Source: Rhodamnia argentea (lineage: Eukaryota > Streptophyta > Magnoliopsida > Myrtales > Myrtaceae). From it: a stretch of 64,000 nt of DNA. The stretch lies in assembly GCF_020921035.1 (NCBI RefSeq), contig NC_063155.1, positions 6,743,001-6,807,000 on the forward strand. The letters run 5' to 3'. The notes under the pieces are model-generated. The model worked only from the letters and a program-made list of their open reading frames with translations, did not search any database and had not been told where the DNA came from. Position 1 is the stretch's first letter. Each line of letters begins with the position of its first letter. Both the position numbers and the translations under genes were made by a program. Positions 47,330 to 59,262 of this stretch are shown one piece after another.

Positions 47330-47460
47330 AGAGAGAGAGAGAGAGAGAGTCTACTGCAGAATGCACAAATGCATGAGGGTGGCGAGAGAGATCTTATATA
47401 GATTTGAGAATCAATCCCACTTCCTATATAAGATTATACAAGTTGAAGTAGGCAAGCTTT

Positions 47461-47493
<33 letters not shown>
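47330..47493. repeat. Two (GA)n tracts in the leader/promoter of the long PLAC8 gene
   Basis: GA dinucleotide runs at 47330-47349 and 47462-47493, immediately upstream of the start codon at 47316 (minus strand reads CT). CT-rich leaders are common in plant genes. Confidence 0.9.
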
Positions 47494-47499
<6 letters not shown>

Positions 47500-47957
47500 T
47501 GACGTTGACTTTTGGAGGGAATGACACGGCTTGCCGCTTCGGGAGGTATCGAAGTCAAGTGTCTTCGCGCCCCATGTGCTCATCGTTCGAATCCGTTTAC
47601 TTTGACCGAAACGACAGCGCATGAGCCCCATGTGCCACTTCCTTAACTGTCGGCCAAAAGAAAGGGCATCGAATCCAATGTGAGAACGGCGATTTCGATC
47701 GTGGCATCCACGTACGCTAAATATTGTGGAATTTCATGGAATTTTAATTAGCTTTTGGTAATGTCCAACGATGTTTCATTTGTTGGGGATTGCTCGCTTC
47801 GTGGAATTAATATCTTAAAATATTTTCAAAATTTATTACCCATTTTCTTTGTTTCTACAGAGGAAACCGAGGAGAAATTCTAAATACTTTCATTTTCTCA
47901 AAAGATAATAAAAACTAGATTTTATTTCAAATAAGAACGTGAAGTGATTATATTATT

Positions 47958-48393
47958 TTCAAATAAAGGTCTAATCTCGCAGGCTAGCCAAATTTTTGTG
48001 TTGGTCAAGAGAATTTCGTCCTTTAATTTCTATTGATTTTTCTTCGTTTTTCTTTTGTTTTTTTTTTTTCTCCTTTTTGTTGATGGCGGGGCAATGGTCG
48101 CCCTTTCTTATTCTAGTGAGGGCCGCCCTCGATGGCCACAGATAAGGCCAGCCTCGCATGGGTGAGGGTGGCCATCACCGGATCGGGTGATGGCCACTCC
48201 TACTAGCGGTTAGCGACATAGGCGAGGTTGGCCCTCGCTAGCCATGCAAAGGGGAAAAAAAAAAGAACTGAGGAAAAAGAATTGAAAACAAAAATAAATA
48301 ACTTAAAATTTGAATTATCTTTAGAAAAAAATGCCCTTGATTGGTCGGAACATTTAGCTAGTCAGTGAGATCAAGCCCTTATTTGAAACTGCA
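47958..48393. repeat. Inverted-repeat MITE with GC-rich core (family B relative)
   Basis: The left end (tcaaataaaggtctaatctc, ggctagcc, gttggtcaagag; 47958-48012) returns inverted at the right end (ttgattggtcgg, agctagtcagtgagatcaag, ccttatttga; about 48336-48393). The core (about 48085-48250) is GC-rich with ggccagcctcgc and ggcgaggttggccctcgc words shared with the other copies. Confidence 0.65.
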
Positions 48394-48399
48394 ATGCCA

Positions 48400-49680
48400 T
48401 TTGAAGTTTTTATTTGAAATAAAATATATTTTGAGCCCTTTTTTATTAAATGATGATGCTCCAAAAAAGAAAAGTCTTTATTTGAAAATTTCCCCTCTAT
48501 ATATAAATCTGTGAGTGCAATGTGAATCATGATGATTGCAATAGCATTTAGCGTTACAAGGCGGATCGAGCGTCGGTTGATGACATTGATACTTTGTTAA
48601 TTGATCAAATAAAGATGTCGCTGTCTCCCCGGAGGGAGAGGGACGGATGCTCATGAACCCCTAGAAAATCAAAACATGAGAGAGAACTTTTGGTGATGGA
48701 ACACTTGATCGAGTTGCTTGCATTCCTTTAGTCTAAAAACAGACTGTCCACGCCCCTAGATTCTCATTAGATGGGCCAGCATGTGTGAATTCCCACTTAA
48801 TTATGCCGATAAATAATCAAGTGAAGGAAGATATGCTGTTTCCATTCCACAAGAGGATTGATATAAGTTTTCGTCCGAACTTTGGGATATAAAATTTGAG
48901 GGTATTTCTTGAGAAGAAGGAAAGAAAAATATTTCTCTCAACTTAGAGGCGTGACGGTGGGGAAAAAATAAGACCCCATGTCAACCTCGGTTAGCTACTG
49001 CAAAGTAGGCTCGTATAGTAGCGACCCGCGTCGTGGATTGAGTTATTTGAGTTTCGACTCTTGCTGGATCAACTTGTGCTTCGTACATCGTCTTATTACC
49101 GACTTGTCAGCTTGGTACCCTTGATTATAAGGCATTATGCACTAAGTTTGAACTGCGTGTTCCTGAAAATGCAACCTTCGTTTTGTTCTAAAACTCGACG
49201 GGATCTTGGTCCTACCAGCTTCTGGAATTTCGGATAGAAAAGAGGACGAAACTAAACTCAATTCGTTCAAATGATCGCTACGGCTGATTGAAAAAAAATC
49301 CTTGTAGGAACAAAAGAGAGATTCCACAGTGCTTGTTCATTGATGCATTGTAAACATGTCATGTCTATACATTGCTAATTTACAAGTCCTTGACGCTTCA
49401 TTATCCTTTTCTTCTTGTTGAGGGACTTGCATCACCAGAAAAGGTAAGAAGTAGAGCCCTAGTCAACGATCTATTCCAGGGTCATCAGATGAGCTCAAGC
49501 TAGCCTACACATATTCCTCCCCCCAATTAAGAGCCAAAGGCATCAATTTGAGGGACACTAATTAGTGAATACTGCACGAAGTAGATGTTTCTGGGAAGAA
49601 AGTATTTGATCAGTGTGTTGCATGTATTAACCAGAATCTAAATCGAATGATTTAATGGGTCACACGTGAGATTTATATGA
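48400..49680. other. Intergenic, no gene seen
   Basis: No recognisable domains or repeats apart from scattered A-runs. All open frames are under about 65 codons. Confidence 0.4.
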
Positions 49681-49684
49681 AATT

Positions 49685-49975
49685 CGACGGGAAAATTATC
49701 AAAAGAGTCATAAACTTATTGTAATTGTGTCAATTTAGTCCTAAACTTTTTTTTTGCCAATTAAGTCCTAAAACCCATTATAATTGTGTCAATTCAGTCC
49801 ATTTGACCGACTAGAGCTAACGTAGATAATTCTTAATAATATTTAATATTCTTTGAATTAGTTAGTTATTTTTAGTAATTTTTCTATCTTTGTATATATA
49901 TATTTGGTTAGGATTGGCAGGAGGTTGCCGGCCAAACGCCACGACCCTCGATGCGGCTAGCGAGTACCGCTAATA
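49685..49975. repeat. Left half of a family B element
   Basis: Starts 'gggaaaattatcaaaagagt' and continues with cctaaacttttttttt, aattgtgtcaattcagtcca and the beginning of the GC-rich core (gccacgaccctcgatgcggc). The right half is missing, replaced by LTR-like sequence. Confidence 0.55.
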
Positions 49976-50720
49976 TCATGACCTTCCCAAGAGCTGAACT
50001 ACCTTTGAGGGCTAATGGATTACTAAGCCAAAAAGTCTCAGCTCGGTCTCTTCCAAACCCATACAAATTCGTAACTTTCAGATTAATTAACATGCAAAAG
50101 TCGATTCAATTAGGAAATAATCGATTTTTGGTGGGTCAATTAGATATCCAAGTAAAATATGAAAGAACGCTTTATTTTTATGAACCAAAGATTAAATGGA
50201 TTCGGGGATTTGTTTACATTAGCTGTTCAACTAATGCCCTTTCGGCATCTAAACTTAGATCTTTTATTTCCTAAAATGTCCAAGCAGTCTTTTTACCATT
50301 TATGACTCCTAAAATTCTCGTCCACTAAGTGTCCATGCAATGTTACTAACCATACTAAAAATGAAAAGAAGAATCAATTTATTAAAAATGCTTAAAATCG
50401 AAATCTAAAATGCACAAACAGCGACCTAGAATTTGTATCTAAGAACAACCAGAACCTTATTGTAAAGCCCTAAGAGCTTATTCAATTTTGAATCCAATTT
50501 TATCCAAGGGTTTTCACATGTTTTTTGTGCTACCTAGACTGTTTATTAAAATTTCTAAACTATAGAGTTCTAATCCAGAAAATCTAAAACTAATTCTATA
50601 TTCGAATTAACACTAAAAATTTAGCAATTTTTATTCCTGCAAAATGATCCAGATCGGGCCAGGAGACCCGACCCACTCCAAAAAGGCCTGACCCAGGCCG
50701 TAAAGCTCCAGGTTTGTAGC
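49975..50720 (+). mobile_element. LTR-like fragment related to the solo LTR at 62.3 kb
   Basis: Shared ordered phrases with 62297-62600: gctaatggatta, ctcggtctc/ctcggactctc, cccatacaaatt/ccataccaaat, a tcatttttggt(a/g)gg word followed by tcgatta/caatta, gattcggggatttg/gaatccggggatttgg and aatgccctttc/aacgccctttc. No internal coding part and no clear ends, so it is a decayed LTR copy, probably Gypsy-type. Confidence 0.5.
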
Positions 50721-50979
50721 CTAAGCCCAAACCCAAAAAAAAGAAAATAAAAATCTTTTCTTTTTTTTTTATGAATTTTCTATTTACTATTTTTTTTTTT
50801 TTCCTATTTCCCTGGTCTTTCTTCCCCGAGTGCTTCTTCTTCACGAGCTTTGGCTGTAGCCTAACCGTACCGATCGCCTGCCACCATCCTCAGCCGTTGT
50901 TGCCCGCCACCGGCGCCTACATCCGCCACCAATCTTACCTTCCAAAACTTAATTTCCAGCAACCATTTTTTACCACTAA

Positions 50980-51620
50980 ATAAGGTTTTTCCATCGATCA
51001 GCAACTAATCTCAACACTTGGATTTCTGTAGCAATCATGTCAATCAATTATAAGCTAAGCAAAGGTTATAGAAATCCGACTCGGTTATTAGCATCTCGCA
51101 GATCAAGGAAACGGCAACTCGGCTCATACGCTCATCCGTGACTGGCGCGCCGAAACATTACACATAAACGAAGACCAAACGCAATGGCAGCCGTTCTCAT
51201 ACTCCATCCAATAATCGCGCATCAAAACCGAATCCAAACATCCCATCAGACATAAACAGGCTTCACATTTCTCTCAGGAAAATCATCGAACAGTTGATGC
51301 CCAGCTGAAGCTACATGCTTCGGATTCGCGCCTAATGCGATTATCAGCCTCGAAATCGTCACGTACTCTTCAACAATAAGTCTCGATTCCACACGATTAA
51401 GCCGCGAACATATCAACTTTTAACTCAGTGTCCAATTCGGCAAAAGCAGAATAAAAACAGAGCTTCCGGGAAAGCTCACCTGCCCGAGAAACGGAAAGGG
51501 GGCGATCGGCGAACGAGCGGCGGGGCGGAAATGGGGATGCTGGAAATCCTTCGACCTCAGAACATCTCTCCGTCTCGTCTCTCGAATCTTCCCTCTGTTT
51601 CTCTGCAGGCGGCAAATTTT
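50980..51620 (-). pseudogene. Orphan 5'-UTR-like exon and first-intron remnant of an unidentified gene
   Basis: On the minus strand a C/G-rich leader-like stretch (about 51620 to 51480) ends in a good splice donor, gggcag|gtgagc (junction at 51480/51479). T-rich intron-like sequence follows down to about 50980, where LTR-like and low-complexity DNA begins. No coding exon follows. It looks like the 5' end of a gene whose body was lost or never came along. Confidence 0.35.
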
Positions 51621-51839
51621 CGAAACCTCAAACTCCCCCCCCCACTTGCGCGTTTCTTGTCTCATCTCCTCTAACCGATTCTGTTACGGGTTCGATAACG
51701 GTCGGCCTTCCTGAAGCGATCGTGTCTAACAATTCCATAAGTGAAGTTATGGTATAATTAGTCTCGTATTTATCTATAATTATTCTTTCGGGAGCAGTAT
51801 GGGCCAACGAGCATGAACTAAGTAACTGTGGGCCCATGA

Positions 51840-53006
51840 GCTCTCGGGTTGATTGTAATATATTTACGATTTTTTTTTTTTCGTAATTCTCCTTATGAAA
51901 TTATCTACCCTTATTGGGCGAATTATCGACGTTATTCTCGATAAAGTAACCCAACCTACAGCTTGCCAATAAAATAAATAAATAAATGATTGGTAACTAA
52001 ATCCAACCGAGAACTAGTTGTACAATACTTAATCAAGGCAAATTTGATAAATCAAATAAAATTCCGTAGTTTCACACTAGAGACAGTAAATTTACTAGGT
52101 AATTCGGAGGGTGACTTAACGTTGGTAAAAGATGAGAAAAGCTGGTGACTAAATTAGCGTAACACATCAGCTCTTCTCCTATTAAATTATCATCCAATAT
52201 TGGGTTATCGACTCTGATTTGAATTACTCACCGAAACTTTGTTAAACAACTCACTTCGGAAGGGTGGACAATTTTCTAGAGCAAGAGCTGCTTTTGCGAC
52301 ACTGATTGTGAAAGAGGGGAAATCGACCACATTAAAATTACCTTCTGGGAAAGTCCATTTGATATCCAAAATCTGCTAGGCAATAGTCACACAAGTGGGA
52401 ATGTTAAGGCGAACCAAAAAAATCGGGTAGAGCCGGATCTAAATGTTGGCTTGATAAGTGTCCAATCGTAAGATTTTGTTCCAAGGCATAGATATCCATG
52501 GAACGATTCATACTATTTAGATGTCCACGACCAAGAAGAAGGAAGGCTAAAATGCCAACATACGTCTAGTATTGAATTTACCCGATGCGATAGCACCCAC
52601 TTTGTGAACGTCCCCTCCTGCTTCTTAATATGAAAATGATATTAGCACTGCGAATTTAATTAAAATTTTGCGTCATAGATGATGTGGCGAAATGTAAAAC
52701 AAGCTAATCATAAACCTTAACCCATCTCTCTCACAAACTTACATACACGCACCTGCTGATGAGATTGCCGCCATCATATCCAGCTGTTCTTGGAGCACTC
52801 TCATTGAGGAGAAACCAATGGACTTTGATTAAAATTGACTTTTTCCTTCATTGACCATGGTGAATTCCAAGGAGCTAAACTGGCTCTTTGCTTATAAAAC
52901 GACTGAAAGGACCACAATGGCATGCGTAGGACTGTCTCTTGTTGTTCTCTCTTCTCTTCTCGACCCTCTTCTCGTTTTCAGGCAGAGACAGCTTTGAGAC
53001 CCGAAG
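51840..53006. other. Intergenic and upstream region of the short PLAC8 gene
   Basis: AT-rich sequence without recognisable repeats up to about 52860, then a C/T-rich leader (about 52930-53000) before the start codon at 53007. No promoter motif stands out. Confidence 0.4.
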
Positions 53007-54330
53007 ATGTACCCGAACAACGGGACTGGCCACGACGAAAAGCCGCCTCCGCCACCACCGATGCAAATTGCCCAATACCCTCCGGCAGGGGCGGCACCCG
53101 GGCAGTGGACGACGGGTCTGTGCGGTTGCTGCGAAGATCCCTCCAACTGTGAGTGCTTTCCGCCTTCGTACACGTCGTCTGCTTTCAAAATTATGACCAA
53201 CCGATAAACTAACCAATTGTCTACGTTCGTTTACGAAGGCATCATCACTTGGTGCTGTCCCTGCATCACCTTCGGCCAGAACGCGGAAATCATAGACGGC
53301 GGAGCCACTTGTAAGCACGAGTTGTAATTTTTATACACACCACATTTATAAGTTCTTCTCTATATGATCGTGATCGATCGTACCTATATAGCTGATTAAG
53401 ATGTTCCTCGAGCCTAATGAGAACGTCTGTGTGTGGAAACAATGCACCGGCAGCTTGTTGCGTTGGCGGGCTCATATACTACTTGCTCGCCAACGTCGGC
53501 GTCGCTTGCCTATATACGTGCGGTTACCGGAAAAAACTGAGGGGTCTGCACTCGTTGCAAGAAGATCCGTGCGACGATTGCCTCGTGCACTGCTTTTGCC
53601 TGCCCTGTGCTCTTTGCCAAGAACATAGGGAGCTCAAAAACCGCGGATTTGACCCTTCCATAGGTAAGAAATTCTTCTCAAATCGAATTGCGATTGTCTG
53701 TGTGTTTCTTTATGTTGCCATATTTGATCGACCAAGATCTGGGTGAGGCCAGCCTCGCTAGGGGCGGCGGCTGAAGGAAGAAGATATTCGAAAAATATTA
53801 AGATATTGTTAAAAGTTGGCCACATCAATACTTGCCGTGCTATGTCAGCGATTTCCGGTTAAAATTAGCTGGAAAGACTGAATTAACACAAATACAAAAT
53901 ATTTAAGACTGGATTGGCATCATTGCAATAGATTTAGAACTATTTTGGTAATTTTCTGGCATCTTTTTACTTAGCATATTTGCTTGACCAAGCAAATTTT
54001 AGTGAAGAACATGTATTATTTGTTATTGCTACACGTCTCACAATGCTGAGGAACACACTCAACCTGAGTCGATTGCCTTTTTTTTTTTTTTTGTTGGAGT
54101 AGCAAAACATTATAAGCAGTCTTTGCACATAAAAATCGACACTGCACGAGATCTATTTTGCTTGATGATGGTCGATTTCATTGTCTTCTCAACTTTTTGT
54201 AACAAACTGAAGTGATGTTACTATCTTTTCGTGATTTATTGATGTGATAAAAGGTTGGGCGGCCAATGCCCAGAAGATGAACCAAGGTGCCGCGACGATG
54301 CCCCCGATGATGCAGGGCATGGGTCGTTAA
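53007..54330 (+). CDS. PLAC8 (PLANT CADMIUM RESISTANCE/FW2.2-like) protein, short form, 4 exons
   Basis: Exons 53007..53148, 53239..53310, 53454..53663 and 54254..54330, all phase 1, give 166 residues, the normal family size. A Pro-rich start (EKPPPPPPMQ) leads to QWTTGLCGCCEDPSNC. The cysteine motif CIITWCCPCITFGQ (intact, unlike the long paralogue) follows. Next come a hydrophobic helix (GGLIYYLLANVGVACLYTC), YRKKLRGLHSL and HCFCLPCALCQEHREL. The C-terminus is Met-rich and ends MMQGMGR. Members sit in the plasma membrane as oligomers and are tied to Cd/Zn efflux or to organ-size control. Exons 2 of both PLAC8 genes are exactly 72 bases, and intron positions agree, showing common descent. 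A family B half-element sits in intron 3. Confidence 0.92.
53745..53962. repeat. Right half of a family B element in intron 3 of the short PLAC8 gene
   Basis: Begins with core words (gccagcctcgctaggggcgg). It continues with the right arm (tgctatgtcagcgatttccg, ggaaagactgaattaacaca, tgcaatagatttagaactat, ttggtaattttc). The left arm is missing. Confidence 0.6.
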
Positions 54331-54596
54331 CTTTGCTTTCCGGAGTCCATATGATCCGGAGATTGTTCGTGTGCATTTAGTGCGAAAGTGAGCTTCGTGA
54401 GAGCTTATGATGGTCGATCGTAAGTCGAAAGAGTCAACTCGTTGTAGTCTCTGTCCCACCCCTATCCCGTTACCTACGTACCCCGTCGTTCCTCTCCCCG
54501 TTGGTATCGTACCAATCTGTCAGGTCTCGTCTAAACCCTTCGTTCTAGTGGTTAACTGCTTGTTCGACTAAATCCCTTGTAACTGTTTTTAATGAT

Positions 54597-54602
54597 AATA
54601 AA
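54597..54602 (+). terminator. Candidate polyadenylation signal of the short PLAC8 gene
   Basis: AATAAA, 267 bases after the stop codon and just before the LTR of the Copia element begins at 54638. Position is reasonable for a plant 3' UTR. Confidence 0.35.
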
Positions 54603-54637
54603 AAGAGTGATAAAAGAAGAGAAGAGGAACACCCAAT

Positions 54638-54868
54638 TGTTAACGTGATTCAAACAACCAAGAAAAAAAAAATCTCTTGGAAGCTTACGTCCACGGTGGT
54701 AAATTCCCAATTCATCTTATTTTCTTTGGAGAGGATTTATCACCCTCTAATAGAGAACAATGTGATGCGTTACAATTATGAATTTGGTAACTATGGATAT
54801 TGCAGAACCCAGCCATATTTCATACTATATTTGAATTAGGAAAATTTGCAATCTTTATTGTTACAACA
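54638..54868 (-). repeat. Candidate 3' LTR of Copia element 1
   Basis: On the minus strand, a purine-rich tract (ttggagggcgag) just after the RNase H-coding part is followed by TGTTGTAAC. A matching end GTTAACA lies 231 bases on (+ strand tgttaac at 54638). This is the expected polypurine tract and TG...CA LTR layout. The sequence upstream of gag at the other end does not resemble this LTR, so the element's 5' end is lost or replaced. Confidence 0.5.
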
Positions 54869-57800
54869 CTCGCCCTCCAAGCTAGAGCGCAAACGCCCTC
54901 GAAGGTCAACTTGGATACCAATTTGAAAATACCTTTAGCAAGAGCCTTGGTGAATACATCTGCAAGTTGCTCATCACTACGGATATAAGGACTTTCAACT
55001 GTCTTGTCTTGAACTTTCTAACAAACAAAGTCATAATCGACTTCTATATGTTTCGTCCGTTCATGGAAAACTAGATTTGAAGCAATATGGATTGCGGCTT
55101 GATTATCACAAAATAATTTCATAGGTGAATTAGGAGTTCCAAATCCCAATTCTTGCACAAGCAAACGAAGCCAAACCATTCCACTTGTAGTTGAGGCCAT
55201 GGCTCCATATTCAACCTCTGCACTAGAACTTGCCACAACAGTTTATTTTTCACTTTTCCAAGTGACTAAGTTGTTGCTTACAAAAGTGTAGAAACCTGTG
55301 GTTGATTTTCTATCCAAAGGGCTCCTACCCCAATCCGCATCAGTATACCCTACAATACCAACGTGACCATATTTCTTCATCAAAATACCTCGACTTGGAC
55401 TACATTTTAAATATCGAAGTATGCGATCCACAAGCGCCATATGTCCTTCAGTAGGAGCATTCATTAATTGGCTTACATAACTAACATCATAAGTAATATT
55501 TGGCCGAGTAATGGTTAAGTAGATCAATCATTTAACCAACCTTTGAAACCGACCAATGTCAGGTAATGGGGCGATGTTGTCAACAAACTTAGTATTATAA
55601 TCCATGGGAGACTCAATAAGAGCAGCTCCAAGTTTCCCAGTCTCTTTTAACAAGTCAAGAGCATATTTTCTTTGAGAGATGAATAATCTTTTACTAGAGT
55701 AAGCCAACTCTATACTAAGAAAATAATGCAAGTGTCCCAAATCCTTGATGTCAAATTGTACATTCAAGTACCACTTAAGAGCCTTGATTTCATGAATATT
55801 ATCATTAGTAATAACTATATCCTCCATGTAAACAAGGCTAACCATTGTTCCTTCAGCATTCCGCTTGACAAACAAGGAGTAATTTGAATCACACTTTTGA
55901 AGCCAACACTTTCAAGAGCCAAAGTTAATTTCCCATACCAAGCACGTGGCAATTGTTTGAGACCATAGATAGTTTTATTAAGTTTGCATACTGCATTGGG
56001 TCGATTGTTTGAAGGATGTCCAAGAGAAATGCTCATATAAACTTCTTCTTCCAGTTTACCTTGTAAGAATGCATTTTTAATATCCATTTGAAAGTGTGGC
56101 CAATCACAATTTATTGCTATGGACATTAGTACTCTCATCGTGTTTATTTTTGCTACGGGAGCAAACGTTTCTTTGTAATCTTCATCATATGTTTGCGTGT
56201 AGCCCTTGGCAACAAGTCTTGCCTTCTAACGCTCAATGGAACCATCATTCTTGTATTTAATTTTATACACCCATCTGCAGCCAACGGAATGCTTTCCTTC
56301 AAGTAAGGTGACGATATCCCAAGTGTGATTTTTATCGTGTGCTTCTAACTCTTCTTTCATAGCATCTCGCCACACTTGAGAACTTCTAGCTTCTAGAAAA
56401 GCAACAGGTTCTTTCCGAGCATCAACAGGTGACAAAAAAAGCATGGAAGGCGGGAGAAACTTTACCATAGCAAATAAAATCCTGTATACGAAATCGAGCG
56501 GAATGATAAGTGGTGAAGTCACGAAGTCTAGTAGATGGTTGTGAAACTCAAGTAGTCCTATGAACATGAACATGCGCGACGGGAGCGGGTGTAGGCTCTT
56601 CAATCTCAACAATTTCATCCACTTGCTCTGGAGCGAGATTAGAATCACTAATATTACCACTAATGTGATCAGTCACAATAAAAAAGGGAGCAACTTCAAC
56701 ATCGAACTCATTATAGTCTAATTTAGTACCACTATTCTCCGTCTGAAGCTAATCCCTACTAGGAAAGAACATGTGATTCTCATTGAAGACAACATCACAT
56801 GAAATAAAAGCCTTATTAGTAGATGGATCGAAACATTTATATCCCTTCTTGATAAAGGAGTAATCAATAAAAACGCACTTGCGAGCACGAGGATCAAGTT
56901 TTGCCCCCGAAGAGTGAACAAAACAAATACTCCCAAATATTCGAACATGTGAAATATTCATAGTTCGGCCAATAAGCACCTCCATTGGAGATTTGTAGCG
57001 TAAGATCTTACTGAGGAGACAATTAATCAAGTAAAAACTAGTGAGCACCGTATCCGACCAATATGTCTTGGGAAAATTACCATGAAATAATAGAGCTCTT
57101 GTCACTTCAAGTAGGTGCCGATTTTTCAATTCGGTTATTTCATTTTGTTGAGGGGCGCTAATACAGTAGGTTTGATGAATAATTCCTAAAGACTTTAGAA
57201 ATGATTAAAAAAGATGATTTGTATATTCAGTCCCATTATCAGTTCGGAGAATCTTAATGGAGCAATCATATTGAGTGTGAACTATACTACAAAATTCTTG
57301 GAATACTCTCAACACTTCACTCTTAGAGGTCAACAAATAAAGCCAAGTGGTATGAGACTTATCATCAATAAAAGTAACAAAATATTTGAAGCCATCAACG
57401 TGAATCCACAAGAGCATTACCCCAAACATCGGAGTGTACTAATTCAAACACTTTTTGTGAAATATGTGAGCTAGAAGTAGAAGGTAGTTCATGCTACTTA
57501 GAATAATGACAAGTTTCACAATGACTTGAATCAAGAGAAAATTCATAATTCAAATTATGCAACACATTACTCGAGGTGTGGCCCATGCGTAAACACTAGA
57601 GTTGCGAAATAGCCTCCTTATTCTTCCTTGCAACTAAAGCCTTGCTTGGAAAATCAACCACATAGAGACCTTCCCGACAATGGCCTTCACCAATCATCCT
57701 CCCTATGAGTCTGTCTTGGAACACTACCTTTTGATGGGAAAAAATGACACTGCAGTCAATTTTCTTTAGTAAGTTTATTGATAGATAACAAATTTAAAGA

Positions 57801-59001
57801 TAAAGCCGACACAAACAATACATCACAAGCAGCAGAAAATAAATTGACGGTGCCATGTCCTTTAACCGGAACTTGAGTTCCATTGGCCACAATAATCGGA
57901 CAACGAGAACCCTCATCAACGACACAAAAATCATATAATCCATAAGAACTGCTACACATTTGGTTAGTAGCCCCCGAATTAACAATAAAAGAATTTTTTC
58001 GAGATAGAGTCATAAGAGTTAGGGAATTACTAGATTGAGCCATATTGCTAGAATTAGAGAGAGAAGATTTGTGCCACCGGCTTGGATAAGATGCTACGGT
58101 TGAAGAGCAATTTTATTCAGAGAGGTTTGAAAGTCGGATGTCGAGCCTTGAGTATGAGCTGCAACCTTAGCATCTCCCCTTTATCCTTATTAGGCCGAAG
58201 ATGAGGATAAAGCTCCCAACAATGGTCCTTAGAGTGACCATCTTCATCTCAATAATCACAATGAAATTTATTATTGGGACATTTGCCTTTGCCTTTACCA
58301 AAATCAGAGCGATTACTTTTAGTAGCATGGGCAGAATTCTCAACCAAATCTTTCCCTTTCTTAGAATTTGGAGTCATTACATGATAATGAGTTTCGTCCC
58401 TTTGAATAATAGCACAAGCCGTAGAAAAATTGGGAAGAGTAGAACTCATTAGGATTTGCCTCTTAAGATCTTCATATTGGAGCCTAAGACTGGCCAAAAG
58501 TTGGAAAATCCTGTCCTACTCTTCACGATGGGCATAAATCTCAACAGTTTGGATAGGTGGTCGATACCGTCGCAATTCATCCCACTTCTTTTTCATATTA
58601 CCAAGATATTCAGTAAATGTTTGTTTAGATGCTTGCTCAGTATGAGCAAGCTCATGTTGCAACTCAAAGACATGGGATGCATTATCAACATTTCCATATA
58701 TATCCTTCAAAGAATCCCATAGGGACTTAGTAGTCTCTAAATAGGCAAATATCTCATAGATTTGAGATTCCATCGAATTAAACAACCAAGACATGACCAT
58801 ATTATCATTTGCCCGCCATTCAATAAATTTCGCATATGTAGTTTCGGGTGCTCTAGTAACACCATTCATAGAACCCAACTTTAATCTGCGCCCAATAGCT
58901 ATAGTGACTGCTCTAGACCAAGGCAAATAATTATGCCCATTTAACATACTAGTCGTAAGTTCATTTGACATCTCGGAAACAAATTTACTATTATCAACCA
59001 T
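54869..59001 (-). mobile_element. Degenerate Copia LTR retrotransposon, element 1 (gag-pol)
   Basis: All parts occur in Copia order on the minus strand. Gag (UBN2-like) spans 59001 to about 58250 (LNGHNYLPWSRAVTIAI, then KSLWDSLKDIYGN). Protease is at about 58000 (FIVNSGATNQM). Integrase runs from about 57560 to 56760 (FVTFIDDKSHTTWLYLL, ILRTDNGTEY, PRARKCVFIDYSFIKKGYKC). Reverse transcriptase runs from about 56440 to 55540 (CRWVYKIKYKNDGSIER, QMDIKNAFLQGKLEEEVYM). RNase H runs from about 55530 to 54970 (VGYTDADWGRSPLDRKSTTG, KLFCDNQAAIHIASN, HIEVDYDF). It is broken by many stops and frameshifts. Active-site changes are visible: protease DSGA is NSGA, and RT YVDD is YMED. Confidence 0.92.
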
Positions 59002-59262
59002 CGTGCTAAACAGAAAGATAGCACAAAATTCAGCAAACTTCTCTGGGAACCGTAACGGCCTTGGGCCCCACGCGTTTTCATTGCGCCACTCTGCAAGATA
59101 TTGTCCGCTTTGGACACACAGTCCTCACGGTTTTGTTCCTCCGAGCGTCGCCCATACAACGCCCGGAAAACGCGTCTTGCAAATCTAAGGGCACCCAAGC
59201 CTTATAAAGCCTTCCCAAGACCTCCTCCTAGGCAATGTGGGACTAGGGATGTCACATTGAGT
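59002..59262 (-). repeat. LTR-like remnant upstream of Copia element 1 gag
   Basis: Minus-strand wording ctagtcccacattgcctagg, aaggctttataaggcttggg and caaagcggacaatatcttgc is typical of plant LTR promoters, including a TATA-like ttataagg. It differs from the 3' LTR candidate at 54638-54868. No primer-binding site is visible between it and gag. Probably a different or recombined LTR. Confidence 0.45.

Noticed and set aside
47330..47493. (GA)n runs considered as GAGA-factor regulatory elements
   Set aside because: Simple microsatellites in a plant leader; no further evidence of regulation, so listed only as repeats.
46944..47624. 226-codon plus-strand open frame across the Gln/Pro-rich exon
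   Set aside because: Antisense of CAG/CAA-rich codons gives Leu/Val/Ala-rich nonsense; the minus strand carries the spliced PLAC8 gene.
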